Shown here: one piece after another, positions 1 through 7,845 of the stretch
Position numbering within the stretch: position 1 is the stretch's first letter
How the letters are laid out: each line of letters opens with the position of its first letter
Assembly (NCBI GenBank): GCA_050952845.1
Contig: JBMNLP010000001.1
Location: forward strand, 744,001-808,000
DNA length: 64,000 bases
Reading direction: 5' to 3'
Source: JAGVSV01 sp050952845
Lineage (GTDB): Bacteria; Bacillota; Clostridia; Christensenellales; Aristaeellaceae
Notes under the pieces: model-generated
What the model saw: the letters and a program-made list of their open reading frames with translations, nothing else
Told to the model about the DNA's origin: nothing
The model's database searches: none
Program-made: the position numbers and the translations under genes

Positions 1-251
1 CGCAATACGTGGTTCCGCTGTGTAATTTTCTCGAAGTGTCGCCAATCTGGCTCCTAACCGGCCAAGAGGTTGTTCAGGAGCAAATACCGGATGACATGCA
101 CCGCCTCAGTGATGATGAGTGGTTCCTGGTAAAAACATTCCGGGAGCTTGACCGGGCCGGTAAGATCGTGGTCTCAAACAAGGCAATCGAAGAAAGCCGC
201 CGATCCGGCGCTGAGCAGGGGAAGGGGGAAGCTAACGAAAGCGCAGGATGA
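1..251 (+). CDS. C-terminal part of an XRE-family HTH protein (cut by window edge)
   Basis: The frame is open from base 3 and closes at TGA 249-251; the N-terminus lies outside the window. The first visible residues (CNFLEVSPIWLLTGQE) match the end of a cro/C1-type helix-turn-helix domain, where helix 5 is followed by the typical WLLTG turn. The rest is a short charged tail (about 60 residues) without recognisable domain. An internal GTG at 9 is unlikely to be the true start because the HTH motif would be incomplete. Upstream of an integrase, this is probably the repressor or another regulator of the integrated element; that role is inferred from position only. Confidence 0.6.
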   Translation, partial: QYVVPLCNFLEVSPIWLLTGQEVVQEQIPDDMHRLSDDEWFLVKTFRELDRAGKIVVSNKAIEESRRSGAEQGKGEANESAG

Positions 252-415
252 AGCCGCTAAGGTATGGGGGCGCTGCCTTGTACTCATCCGCGATGACGGC
301 CCATTGTAGTTGCTCCCTCCTCGCGCGCGTGCGCGCGTCTATATATACCTAAATACCTTACTCATTTATAGTTTCTATATATTCTACCAGTAGTAGTGCT
401 ATAGGTACGGTATGT

Positions 416-476
416 GGGTTACGCGCGGTAACGCGACGGTTACGGAGGGGTTACTAACCGAATAATAACCGGTTAT
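416..476. repeat. GTTAC/GTAAC motif cluster 1
   Basis: Within about 60 bases the words GGTTAC, GGTAAC, GGTTAC, GGTTAC and TAACCGGTTA occur in both orientations, partly as inverted pairs. It resembles the larger cluster at 626-707 and is probably a binding array for the same factor. Confidence 0.5.
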
Positions 477-625
477 TGTCTTTTCTGGTTGCTTTATTTC
501 CGTATTATATATTTTTGTTGTATTTTCCCCCTGTTTTTTGGTTTTAGTGTGGTTTTGTTGGTCGCCTCTTGCCCTCTTTTGGTAGACTTTTTCGCTCTTT
601 TTCAGGCTTGATTTTTGCCCTCTTT

Positions 626-707
626 GGTAACGTTTGGTTACGTAACGGTTACGTTACCGAGCGTTACCAAACATAACCGGTTACGTTACGGTAACGATAT
701 GGTAACG
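626..707. repeat. GTTAC/GTAAC motif cluster 2
   Basis: About ten to eleven copies of the 5-base word GTAAC or its complement GTTAC lie in roughly 80 bases, most flanked by G or C as GGTAACG or CGTTACC, in alternating orientation so that several neighbours form dyads. Such density looks like an operator array or an iteron-like/relaxase-type binding site. It ends a few bases before the AAGGAGA ribosome-binding site of the gene at 723. Confidence 0.6.
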
Positions 708-722
708 AAAGGAGATTGTTTT

Positions 723-1199
723 ATGCGTAAGTTCCTGGTTCCCCTGGTGTTCTTTCTTGTTGCTCTGGTAGCCCTTGGTGCTGCCGCCTCTGCGCTTACT
801 CCCGGCAATTACGTTGTCGGTGACGATCTTCCTGCCGGCTGGTACTCACTGGCTGTCGGTGAATCCTCTCTGTCTTCCCTCTATCTTCCCTCCGGTTGTA
901 GCGTTACCGTCGCCGAAGGAATGCTGTTGCAGCAGGTGGAGGTAAAAGGCTTTACTCTCGAGGCCGGTATTTACACCGTCGGCACTCAGGTTCCTCCCGG
1001 CCTTTATTCCATTGAGGCAATGCCTGATAATTTCGCAAATTATAGGATAAAGGATGATAGCGGAAAGAGCGTTCTTGGTGGTGTTGTTGATTTTGAAAGA
1101 AACGGAAGAATAGGGAGCATCCAGCTCTTGGATGGCTTCACTGTCGAATTTGATCGTAAGGTTCGTTTCGGGCCTGCTTCCGGCTTGCAGTATGAGTGA
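723..1199 (+). CDS. Small secreted protein with two PGNY/AGIY-type repeats
   Basis: A 158-residue protein. The ATG at 723 is preceded by AAGGAGA at good spacing; an upstream in-frame ATG at 615 lies in the operator-like repeats and is rejected. The N-terminus is a signal peptide (MRKFLVPLVFFLVALVALG, then AAASA). Two similar units follow, LTPGNYVVGDDLPAGWYSL (about 26-44) and EAGIYTVGTQVPPGLYSIE (about 80-98), a pattern seen in exported Bacillota proteins of unknown function. There is no lipobox cysteine. It is the gene directly upstream of the integrase (stop to start gap 5 bases), so it is probably cargo of the element. I do not recognise a named family. Confidence 0.7.
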   Translation: MRKFLVPLVFFLVALVALGAAASALTPGNYVVGDDLPAGWYSLAVGESSLSSLYLPSGCSVTVAEGMLLQQVEVKGFTLEAGIYTVGTQVPPGLYSIEAMPDNFANYRIKDDSGKSVLGGVVDFERNGRIGSIQLLDGFTVEFDRKVRFGPASGLQYE

Positions 1200-1204
1200 T
1201 GTAA

Positions 1205-2446
1205 ATGGCAAAGAAGCGTATCGGTGAGCGACCGGACGGCCTGATCCAGCTCTCGCTGCAAATCGGTTACAAACCTGATGGCCGCCCTGACCGTAAATAC
1301 TTCTATGGCCGCTCCCGCGCTGAGGCGGAAAGAAAACGCGAAGCCTACCGTAAGAGCATGGCTTCTTCCGTCAATCCTGATATTACCGTCTCCGCCTGGG
1401 TTGATTTTTACCTGGAAACATACCGCCCAAGAGTGAACGAGGTCTATCTGAAAATGGATGCTGTTCCGTATAATCGGCTCAAGAAAAGGCTCGGGAAGCT
1501 CCGCGTCGTCGATGTTCGGGAGGCCGACCTTCAATCTGCCTTGAACGAAGTTTCCGGTATGTCATTTTCAACCGTAGATAAATACTGCCAGGCTATCAAG
1601 CGTGTCTTTGAACGGGCAAAGAAGAATAAACTTATTGCGGAGAATCCGGCAGAAGATCTAATCCTGCCAACCTACTATCGTGGGACGCATCGCGCTCTCG
1701 CTCCCTGGGAGATTGAGCTAATCGTAAACAACTATGATTATCACAATTCCAGGGCTGGGCTGTGGGTCTTGCTCATGCTGCTGTGTGGTCTCCGCCGCAG
1801 CGAGATGATGGCTATCCGTTGGGAAGATATAAACCTTGAAAAGCGTACCCTTGAGGTGCGCGCTGTTGCCGTCATTGATAGCAACCAATCCATAATCGAG
1901 GAACGGGCAAAAACAGATGCCGGGCTTCGCGTGCTTCCGATTCCGCAAATCCTCTTTGATGCCCTCTCTGCCGTCCAGGAAGAAGATCGGGTCGGCTTGG
2001 TCTGCTTGTCAGCCCATGGTAAGCAGCTCTCTGAGAGCGGTGTGCGCTCCGGGTTGAAGACTTTTGCAAATGCTCTTGAGCGGATTCTGAACGGTGAGCC
2101 TCCTTTGCAGCCTGGTCGCCGCACTGACCTGGAAAAAAAGCGTGCAAAGAAAAAGCCTCTGCCTGAGCGAAAGGTATTCAGTTTCCGGTCGCATGATCTG
2201 CGTCATACCTACGCAACCGCTCTGTACGATGCCGGCGTGCCGGTTAAGGCTGCGCAATACTTCCTCGGCCATGCGGATGTCCGTATCACCATGGAGCTTT
2301 ACACGCATCTTTCAAAAGAACGCGAGGCTGCTTCTCGTCTCCAAATGGTCGCCTATCTTGACAAATGGCTTGATAATCGCGTCCTGAATCCGGTCGTTCT
2401 TAATCTCCCTGAAAGTGAAAAAATCCCCGAAAAGGAGGATTTCTGA
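1205..2446 (+). CDS. int: Tyrosine recombinase (integrase) of an integrative element
   Basis: A 413-residue site-specific recombinase with the usual three-part layout: an N-terminal arm-binding segment (about 1-60), a SAM-like core-binding domain (about 60-160) and a C-terminal catalytic domain. Catalytic residues can be read in order: Arg in GLRRSE (about 196), His and Arg in HDLRHTY (about 330-334), His in FLGHAD (about 354) and the nucleophile Tyr in ELYTHL (about 365). It is expected to integrate and excise the element at its left. The gene ends about 130 bases before a tRNA-Pro 3' end, the typical attachment target of this family. The start ATG at 1205 closely follows the previous stop. 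Confidence 0.93.
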   Translation: MAKKRIGERPDGLIQLSLQIGYKPDGRPDRKYFYGRSRAEAERKREAYRKSMASSVNPDITVSAWVDFYLETYRPRVNEVYLKMDAVPYNRLKKRLGKLRVVDVREADLQSALNEVSGMSFSTVDKYCQAIKRVFERAKKNKLIAENPAEDLILPTYYRGTHRALAPWEIELIVNNYDYHNSRAGLWVLLMLLCGLRRSEMMAIRWEDINLEKRTLEVRAVAVIDSNQSIIEERAKTDAGLRVLPIPQILFDALSAVQEEDRVGLVCLSAHGKQLSESGVRSGLKTFANALERILNGEPPLQPGRRTDLEKKRAKKKPLPERKVFSFRSHDLRHTYATALYDAGVPVKAAQYFLGHADVRITMELYTHLSKEREAASRLQMVAYLDKWLDNRVLNPVVLNLPESEKIPEKEDF

Positions 2447-2574
2447 GTTCCTTGTGGTAAATCCGTGGTAGTGACTTTCTCTGTTGTATATTGTTGCGTT
2501 ATTTTTCTTTATTTATGCGATATATATGCAATATGTTGCCTGGAATATGAATATAATACAATTCACCTTTGTTG

Positions 2575-2620
2575 CTTCGGGACCAAAAGGCCCAGGGTTC
2601 AAATCCCTGCACCTCGACCA
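2575..2620 (+). repeat. tRNA-Pro 3'-half remnant, probable attachment site copy
   Basis: The stretch has an anticodon-loop-like TTCGGGA (anticodon CGG, proline), a T-arm with paired CAGGG and CCCTG around TTCAAAT, a 3' acceptor strand and a terminal CCA at 2618-2620. The 5' half of a tRNA is absent: upstream sequence is AT-rich and does not pair. Integrases of this kind use tRNA 3' ends as att sites, so this is best read as the duplicated core at the element-chromosome border, with the element to the left and the intact tRNA expected outside the window. Confidence 0.65.
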
Positions 2621-2728
2621 CAACAGGATCGTCAAATTTGACGGTTCTTTTCATTTGTAAAATCAACTTTGTGCTCAAATTTGTTGGAAGGATAACTATT
2701 CAGTCAACATCTTTGCTTATGTCTTGAC

Positions 2729-3574
2729 TCAACGCAGATACTCGCTTGCACTGTTCCCTTTCTTGATTAAGATACCTTTCGTTCGAATACTCCCGGACTG
2801 ATCATCGCAGTATAAAACGACAAAAGTCACCTCTTTGTCAAATTGCATTGCACGAAGATTGTCGATTATTTCATCAGCTTTCTCATCATTCGTAATTGCA
2901 ATAATGTTGTGCAACGCATTTCCTAAGATAATGAATTCATCGAAGTACATTCCATCTGTTCTTGAGACAAAATACTTCTCATATTTTTTTCTAAACTGCA
3001 TAGCGTGAAATTGTCTTTGGTCAGAAAGGCAAGTCGCTTCTCTGGGGAACAGCGTCCATGATGAACCCATAGGAAAAGCATCAAACCGGGAGGCGTCTTT
3101 CCCTAAAAATTGCTTTGCAACTTTTTTTCCCTCAGCAAACGACTTGGATTCTGTCATTCGTTGCACAGATAAGCGTTTTTCATCTATCGGCGATGTTAGC
3201 TTGGTTACCTCGATTCCTACACGTTCTCCGCTGTCGGCTATTGCTATAAAATCGGGGCGTGTTTCTTTGCTAATTCTTTGAAAATCAATTTTGTTGCATG
3301 CACAGAACCAGAACAATGCTTGGTATTCATACCAGAGTTTCATTTGTTCAGAATTAAATTTCCCCCTTAATTTCTTGTAAATTGAGGCTCTCAACTCTCG
3401 CTGGACACTATCAGACAATTCGTTCCCGTAAAAAGCAGTGGTATAGCCATCATACTCTAATATGTACTGTGTTCCAAATAAAGTTACGAGCATGCTCATC
3501 CGTGCTTGCTGAAAATTCTCGAAAGTAAAATGCTGTGCGTCGACTATTTTATTTGCGATATCTTCAATACACAC
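2729..3574 (-). CDS. PD-(D/E)XK-like nuclease-fold protein, third gene of a defence-like cassette
   Basis: A 281-residue protein, soluble by sequence. Its centre has the signature of a restriction-endonuclease fold: predicted helix with WYEYQALFWF, then RPDFIAIADSGERVGIEVTK (about 110-130), where the Asp of RPD and the Glu of IEVTK occupy metal-ligand positions and the usual ExK lysine is replaced or displaced (EVTK). The rest has no recognised domain. Start is GTG 3574 because a stop lies immediately upstream; an AAGGA lies about 14 bases away, so translation may be weak. It follows the nucleotidyltransferase gene by 91 bases on the same strand and shares its AT-rich composition. Toxin or restriction activity is inference. 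Confidence 0.55.
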   Translation of the reverse strand: MCIEDIANKIVDAQHFTFENFQQARMSMLVTLFGTQYILEYDGYTTAFYGNELSDSVQRELRASIYKKLRGKFNSEQMKLWYEYQALFWFCACNKIDFQRISKETRPDFIAIADSGERVGIEVTKLTSPIDEKRLSVQRMTESKSFAEGKKVAKQFLGKDASRFDAFPMGSSWTLFPREATCLSDQRQFHAMQFRKKYEKYFVSRTDGMYFDEFIILGNALHNIIAITNDEKADEIIDNLRAMQFDKEVTFVVLYCDDQSGSIRTKGILIKKGNSASEYLR

Positions 3575-3665
3575 TTACATCCATTCAATCCTTAACTCTT
3601 TCAAGTTCGCGCCCAAGACAGATTATGTCAAATTGCCACTCAAATGATGACTGCAAATCCGGATT

Positions 3666-4400
3666 TCATCGATTGTCGATATTCTCCGGTTTGCTTGATT
3701 GCAATTGTTTGAGAATAGCATCCATGTTCGATTCTGTAACGGCATTTGGATACTCCTGTTGAAACGCTATGAGCACATCTCTTGCTCGTTTTTCTTCTTC
3801 CTGTAGTTGCTCAAACAGCTCAATATAGTTCCCTGTTTTGAAAACGTTCTGAATGAAGGCTATGGTATCTTCTGCAACACCATCCCAACCTTGGTAAAGA
3901 TGCTGCACCGCCAAATCAATGCTGTCCCGGGTAATAGGCTGGCTTATTTTTTCATGCTCTGCCAGAATGCCTATGATGTCGGACAGGTCATTTTTATACT
4001 TCCGACCTGACTTAAGCTTCATGGCAATCAGGTATTCGGCGGATATGCTCCGCACCTGAAGAACACCAGAGAATGTTTTGTAGTATTGGGAGAATTCATT
4101 GAGTTTGCTGGTATAGGAAGCAGTTCGCATAAAATCGGCATTTAGCCAGCCATTGGGCAGGTTATACTGGTCGCCAATTTGGTTAATAGCGTCTTTCATA
4201 GAAGATGAAGCGTGAATGATGGCATCTATATCTGTTGTCATATCCCGAAAACCATAGTTGACCAGAATGGCTGCACCACCTACAAGGACAATTTCCGCCG
4301 TTGCACTCTTACCATTTTGTTTTCGGAATAGTTTGCCCAGCTCTTTCAAATAGGTGTCTAAATTGTCTTTATTGAAAGAGTTAACTTCATCAGATGACAT
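3666..4400 (-). CDS. Nucleotidyltransferase-like protein (DUF6036/AbiEii-like)
   Basis: A 244-residue protein of the nucleotidyltransferase fold: a Gly-Gly helix cap (LVGGAAILVNYG, about 41-52) followed by TTDIDAI (about 56-62), whose two Asp residues are the expected metal ligands, and a later segment AEYLIAMKLKSGRKYKND (about 120-137) that in related proteins carries a third acidic/basic set. This layout is known from DUF6036 and AbiEii-type toxins of AbiE systems. Its start overlaps the stop of the HTH gene by 11 bases, so the two are translationally coupled in toxin-antitoxin order (HTH first). Toxicity is inferred from family and arrangement, not seen. Confidence 0.7.
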   Translation of the reverse strand: MSSDEVNSFNKDNLDTYLKELGKLFRKQNGKSATAEIVLVGGAAILVNYGFRDMTTDIDAIIHASSSMKDAINQIGDQYNLPNGWLNADFMRTASYTSKLNEFSQYYKTFSGVLQVRSISAEYLIAMKLKSGRKYKNDLSDIIGILAEHEKISQPITRDSIDLAVQHLYQGWDGVAEDTIAFIQNVFKTGNYIELFEQLQEEEKRARDVLIAFQQEYPNAVTESNMDAILKQLQSSKPENIDNR

Positions 4401-4968
4401 TCCTAACCTCGCTTTCTACGATGTTGTGACGCAGAAACTCCGGGATGGACTGGGATAATGCGTCTTCTTTAATCTTTTCTTCTCCGCTTACCATGGCCAT
4501 GGCAAGCACGCTGGCGGGATAGAGCGTTTCCTCCAGTTTTACACTGCGCAATGCTTCGTACTTTGTGCATAGGGGTACATCGTTTTCCCGGCTTATATAA
4601 TCAAGCATCGCAAGTAAGTAGAGGCTCTCCGGATACCATTTTCGCCGGTATAGTTTGCTGATATCATCTTTCTGAAGGGTTTCAATAATAAAGTCGATAT
4701 CCCCTAATTCTTTTAACCTATGGCAAATATTGCTTTTGTAAAGTTCAAAGTTGGCTCGTTCCCTTAAGTAAGGTGCTAAAAGTTCTTCCATGCTTAAGCC
4801 AAGTTCTTTGGATAGCTTATACACGGTTTCCGCTGTGCACTTATCCAGGCTTGTTCTTCCATGGTAGATGTCATTGACAGTGGTATAGGGAACACCACTG
4901 TTTTTAGATAACTTATACAGCGTCATGTTTTTACTTTCAAGCAGTTCCGGAACCATCATTTCAAGCAC
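4390..4968 (-). CDS. HTH regulator, probable antitoxin/autorepressor of the cassette
   Basis: A 192-residue protein. Residues about 8-65 form an XRE-type helix-turn-helix (KNMTLYKLSKNSGVPYTTVN then GRTSLDKCTAETVYKLSKEL). The remaining 125 residues are an alpha-helical domain without a named family, presumably the partner-binding part. It is the first gene of the minus-strand cassette. An 18-base perfect palindrome at 4986-5003 lies just upstream of its start and is the natural autoregulatory operator. The gene overlaps the nucleotidyltransferase gene, as in AbiE-like antitoxin-toxin pairs. Confidence 0.72.
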   Translation of the reverse strand: MLEMMVPELLESKNMTLYKLSKNSGVPYTTVNDIYHGRTSLDKCTAETVYKLSKELGLSMEELLAPYLRERANFELYKSNICHRLKELGDIDFIIETLQKDDISKLYRRKWYPESLYLLAMLDYISRENDVPLCTKYEALRSVKLEETLYPASVLAMAMVSGEEKIKEDALSQSIPEFLRHNIVESEVRNVI

Positions 4969-4985
4969 CTCCCATCACATTTAAT

Positions 4986-5003
4986 ATATCGGAATACCGA
5001 TAT
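4986..5003 (-). promoter_or_regulatory. Palindromic operator upstream of the HTH gene
   Basis: Perfect inverted repeat ATATCGG / CCGATAT with the 4-base spacer AATA, 17 bases upstream of the HTH start codon. Position and symmetry fit a dimeric HTH autorepressor controlling the whole three-gene cassette. Confidence 0.6.
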
Positions 5004-5094
5004 GTTGTCAATGTGTTGAAGCTGCCTAAATTGTATCCTCGTTTGGTGATGGCTCTATATTATATCAACCATTGATTGACACAAACAGTATTCC

Positions 5095-5985
5095 TTACTC
5101 CTTCGCAGCGGCGACATAAAGTGTCTGTTCCTCAGGATACAGACCATTCTCGTCCATGGATACGCCCTGGAACACTTCCGTGCAGGCTGCGTCTGTGTAA
5201 AACGCCAAGCCTTCCGCCATGCTCATGTACAGCTTTGCGTTCCGGGGCAAGGTGTAGACATAAGTGACCTCCTCTGCTGTGCCGGGATATTCTACATACG
5301 TCACCGTCCGCATCGCGCTCCCCGTAAAAAGGGCTGCAAATCGATTGTCGATTTGATAGTCCTTGGTTTGCGCGTAGGTGGCTTCGTACGTCTTGACTGT
5401 CTGTCCGTCAGCAGCGACAAAGATAGCTATGCTTTTGTCCAAGATAAGCGTGTCTGCGTAAAGAGTGTAGTAAGCAAGGATATTTTTAACTTCTTCATCT
5501 TCCATCTCGTTGGGAAAATCATAGGTTACTTGTATTTTCTCCCCGAGACGCTCAAGGTTTATTATATAGTCGTCATCGTGCGAAGAGTCTCCGATGAAAC
5601 TGAGCGGATAGTTGTTCCAGAATTGCTCCATCTCTGCATCATAGGTGTCGTCCAGAAAAGCGACCATGTAGTACTGTCCGCTCTCGTTGTCAAAGCCATA
5701 GCCACGCCCACCTTCCATGATATCGACGTAACCCTGTTGATTTTCGTAGACATAGAACTTTTCCCCATTTGCGTCAAGCCCTGCCACATAAGTATATGCA
5801 AGGGTACTGCCATCGGCATAAGTTACTGTTGAAGTGCTTGCGAAGCACTCGCCAGGAGCAGTCACAAGCTTGTCCATCGCATTGGCTGCGTAGAAATCGG
5901 CAGACTTGAAGCTTTCCTCTGCGGCTGCACAGGAAACGAGTAGCGTCAGTACAAGTATCAGTGCAAAAAAACTGGTTCGAAACAT
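5095..5985 (-). CDS. Secreted or lipid-anchored protein of unknown function
   Basis: A 296-residue exported protein. The signal sequence is MFRTSFFALILVLTLLVSC followed by AAAEE; LVSC could be a lipobox, otherwise cleavage after AAA is likely. The mature part is rich in aromatic residues and acidic loops (for example DSSHDDD near residue 135) and shows no domain I recognise; the pattern is of beta-rich, LolA/DUF-like exported proteins but this is only an impression. An AAGGA ribosome-binding site precedes ATG 5985. It sits between the defence-like cassette and a decayed gene, so it may be part of the acquired region. Confidence 0.6.
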   Translation of the reverse strand: MFRTSFFALILVLTLLVSCAAAEESFKSADFYAANAMDKLVTAPGECFASTSTVTYADGSTLAYTYVAGLDANGEKFYVYENQQGYVDIMEGGRGYGFDNESGQYYMVAFLDDTYDAEMEQFWNNYPLSFIGDSSHDDDYIINLERLGEKIQVTYDFPNEMEDEEVKNILAYYTLYADTLILDKSIAIFVAADGQTVKTYEATYAQTKDYQIDNRFAALFTGSAMRTVTYVEYPGTAEEVTYVYTLPRNAKLYMSMAEGLAFYTDAACTEVFQGVSMDENGLYPEEQTLYVAAAKE

Positions 5986-6158
5986 GGGTTTTTCCTTTCT
6001 TCTGTATCGCTTTGGTTTATGATGCTTTTGCGCCGTATGTGGTGCAAAGAATCAAAAGTGACACTCGGTAGCATGTTAAGCATCACACATTTATGGTCAT
6101 CTGGCTGCTCATTTATGTATCCTACCGAGTTTTAATTCATTATAGCAAATCGATTTTG

Positions 6159-6557
6159 CTATTTCAACGAGACTTTGTAAAGTGTTCGTAAATTGTATGT
6201 TATACCAACGTAAAACATTAATGCATCCAAAGGGGCGAGGGATTTTGGCTTGCGGTCGTTGACCGCTTCAATCCGTCCAATAAAGCGCTCTCCCCACAGT
6301 ATCGGGAGGATATACGCGCCATATTTCCGCTTTTCCGCGGGCGTGTAGATCTCCCACGTATAATTGAAGCCGAACAGCGCTTTGATCAGTTTTCTGTCCC
6401 ATATCAAGCTGTCAGGCGGCGCGGGGCATTGAATACAACCCTCCTGACGGATAAAATCGAGCGCACCTTGTTTGCCGATATGCTTATAATCACCGAGCAA
6501 CCCTTGTTTGAGCAGCATAAACCGCCAGGCTTGTTCTTTGTTTACTGTCAGGCTCAT
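6159..6557 (-). pseudogene. Internally deleted YcaQ-like (winged-helix DNA glycosylase family) gene
   Basis: The 132-codon frame joins the beginning and end of a YcaQ/AlkZ-type protein that is normally about 350-400 residues. Residues 1-45 (WRFMLLKQGLLGDY and following) match the N-terminus, and from about residue 48 (PPDSLIWDRKLIKALFGFNY, then WEIYTPAEKRKYG) it matches the C-terminal third, so about 200 or more residues are missing in frame. The last 25 or so residues are encoded by one arm of a dispersed palindromic repeat (6202-6255), which replaced the natural C-terminus. Full-length relatives unhook DNA crosslinks; this copy should be inactive. Confidence 0.75.
6202..6255 (-). repeat. 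Half copy of the 162-bp palindromic repeat
   Basis: These about 54 bases match, in reverse orientation, the right arm of the full copies at 18196-18357 and 62397-62558: end ATACCAACGTAAAACATT, then ATGCATCC, then CGAGGGATTTTGGCTTGC. The match stops abruptly before the central palindrome. The arm is read as the last residues of the YcaQ-like pseudogene (PKSLAPLDALMFYVG). Confidence 0.85.
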
Positions 6558-6648
6558 TGCTTTGCTTCTTCTCCTTTATAATACGAAGGAGTATCTTTGC
6601 TTGCATTATCATCAGAATACGGATCGTGGCTATCCTGCGGTCATTCGA

Positions 6649-7755
6649 TTACAGATACACCAGCGCCTCGCATTCCAGGCGCCCGTTGTACAGCCTGCGG
6701 CGGGATGCGGCGCGCTTGCCGAACAAACGCTCAAACCCGTGGTGGGCAGTCAGCACGCAGAGCTGGCTGCCCGGCGTATTGTTAGCCAGCGCCGAAAGGC
6801 TTTGGTACAGCGCCTCGCTTTGCCGCCTGTCGCCCAGGCGTTCGCCGTAGGGCGGGTTAGTGATGATGCAGGTGTTTGGAGGCAGGCTTTTCATCGTGTG
6901 GATGTCCTGGCGCGATACGGTGATGCAGCCCTGCAAGCCGGCTTGCGCGATGTGCTTTTTGCACAGCGCCAGCGCGTTGTCGTTAATGTCGCTGCCTGTC
7001 AAGCCGCGGATCAGCCCGGGGTTGTATTTGGCTTTCGCTTCCTCGCGCAGGCGACGGCAGGCGGCTCGGTCTGTCATTTGCCACTGCTCCATGGCAAATG
7101 CGCGCGTAAGCCCCGGCGCCCTGCGCGCTATACGGTACGCTGCTTCTATCAGGATGGTGCCGGTGCCGCAGAAGGGGTCGTGCAGCGGCGTCCCGCCGGT
7201 CCAGGGCGACAGCTGCACCAGCGCCGCTGCCAGGGTTTCCCGCAGCGGCGCTTCGCCGGTCCATGTTCTGTACCCGCGGCGGTTCAGCGCCGTGCCGCTT
7301 GCATTCAGCGTAATCCGGGCCCTGTTTTGGTGGAGAGCGACATGCACCGCGTATTCGGCGCCGGTTTCCTCAAACCAGTTGATGCGGTACCGCTGCTTCA
7401 ACCGCTCCACGATGGCTTTTTTGGTGATCGTCTGGCAGTCCCTCGGGCTCATCAGCTGGCTGCGCGCGCAGTTGGCTGTTACGGGAAAGCGCGCATCCCG
7501 GGGTAGATAGTCTTCCCAGGGGAGCGCCCTGACCAGCTCGAACAGCGCCTCGAAGCTGTGCGCCTCGGCTTCGCCCAGCACTAACTGCACGCGGTCGGCG
7601 GTGCTCAGCCACAGGTTGGCTAAAAACGCAGCGTCCGTGCCGCCCTCAAAGCGCACCCCGCCCGGCTCAGCCTTGCCCGTGATGCCAAGCGCTGCCAGCT
7701 CATCCCGCACCAGCCCTTCCAGCCCGAAAGCTGCGGCTGCCATCCATTGTTCCAT
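6649..7755 (-). CDS. THUMP-domain 23S rRNA guanine-N2 methyltransferase (RlmL/YpsC type)
   Basis: A 368-residue class I SAM-dependent RNA methyltransferase. An N-terminal ferredoxin-like/THUMP region (about 1-155) is followed by a Rossmann methyltransferase domain with HDPFCGTGTILIEAA (about 185-199, SAM binding), GSDINDNAL (about 255) and the catalytic ITNPPYGERLG (about 300-310). It probably methylates guanine in 23S rRNA. Three in-frame ATGs exist at 7776, 7761 and 7755; only 7755 has a ribosome-binding site (GGGAG, 9 bases), so it was chosen. It is transcribed divergently from deoB. Confidence 0.9.
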   Translation of the reverse strand: MEQWMAAAAFGLEGLVRDELAALGITGKAEPGGVRFEGGTDAAFLANLWLSTADRVQLVLGEAEAHSFEALFELVRALPWEDYLPRDARFPVTANCARSQLMSPRDCQTITKKAIVERLKQRYRINWFEETGAEYAVHVALHQNRARITLNASGTALNRRGYRTWTGEAPLRETLAAALVQLSPWTGGTPLHDPFCGTGTILIEAAYRIARRAPGLTRAFAMEQWQMTDRAACRRLREEAKAKYNPGLIRGLTGSDINDNALALCKKHIAQAGLQGCITVSRQDIHTMKSLPPNTCIITNPPYGERLGDRRQSEALYQSLSALANNTPGSQLCVLTAHHGFERLFGKRAASRRRLYNGRLECEALVYL

Positions 7756-7796
7756 GTCCATCAACTCCCGCGCCATTATACAGGAGCGCCGCCGGC

Positions 7797-7825
7797 TATA
7801 CAAACGCCCTGTTTTGCTGTACAAT
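7797..7825 (+). promoter_or_regulatory. Probable sigma-70-type promoter of deoB
   Basis: TATACA and TACAAT are separated by 17 bases, 21 bases upstream of the deoB start codon and its GGAGG. The -35 match is only moderate. Confidence 0.4.
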
Positions 7826-7845
7826 AGGCCAAGCGGAGGCGTTGC

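Larger units (their letters stand above)
252..722. other. AT-rich control region of the integrative element
   Basis: This 471-bp stretch has no convincing gene. It holds an alternating purine-pyrimidine GC run at 322-337 (CGCGCGCGTGCGCGCG), a TATATATA tract at about 340-348, poly-T-rich sequence at 480-600, and two dense clusters of GTTAC/GTAAC words (416-476 and 626-707). The last cluster abuts the ribosome-binding site of the gene starting at 723, so it most likely contains promoter and operator functions. No tRNA or structured RNA was recognised. Confidence 0.5.

Noticed and set aside
322..337. Alternating GC run, possible Z-DNA
   Set aside because: A 16-base tract alone is not evidence of function; kept only as a note in the control-region entry.
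615..722. An upstream in-frame ATG for the secreted protein at 723
   Set aside because: It would translate the GTTAC operator-like repeats and would place the signal peptide in the middle of the protein; ATG 723 has a good AAGGAGA.
6063..6129. CTCGGTAG / CTACCGAG inverted repeat followed by TTTT
   Set aside because: The loop is over 50 bases, too long for a convincing terminator; it may be coincidental.
6508..7506. A 332-codon plus-strand frame
   Set aside because: Antisense shadow of the rRNA methyltransferase gene, rich in Ala/Arg/Gly/Gln without domain or start signal.
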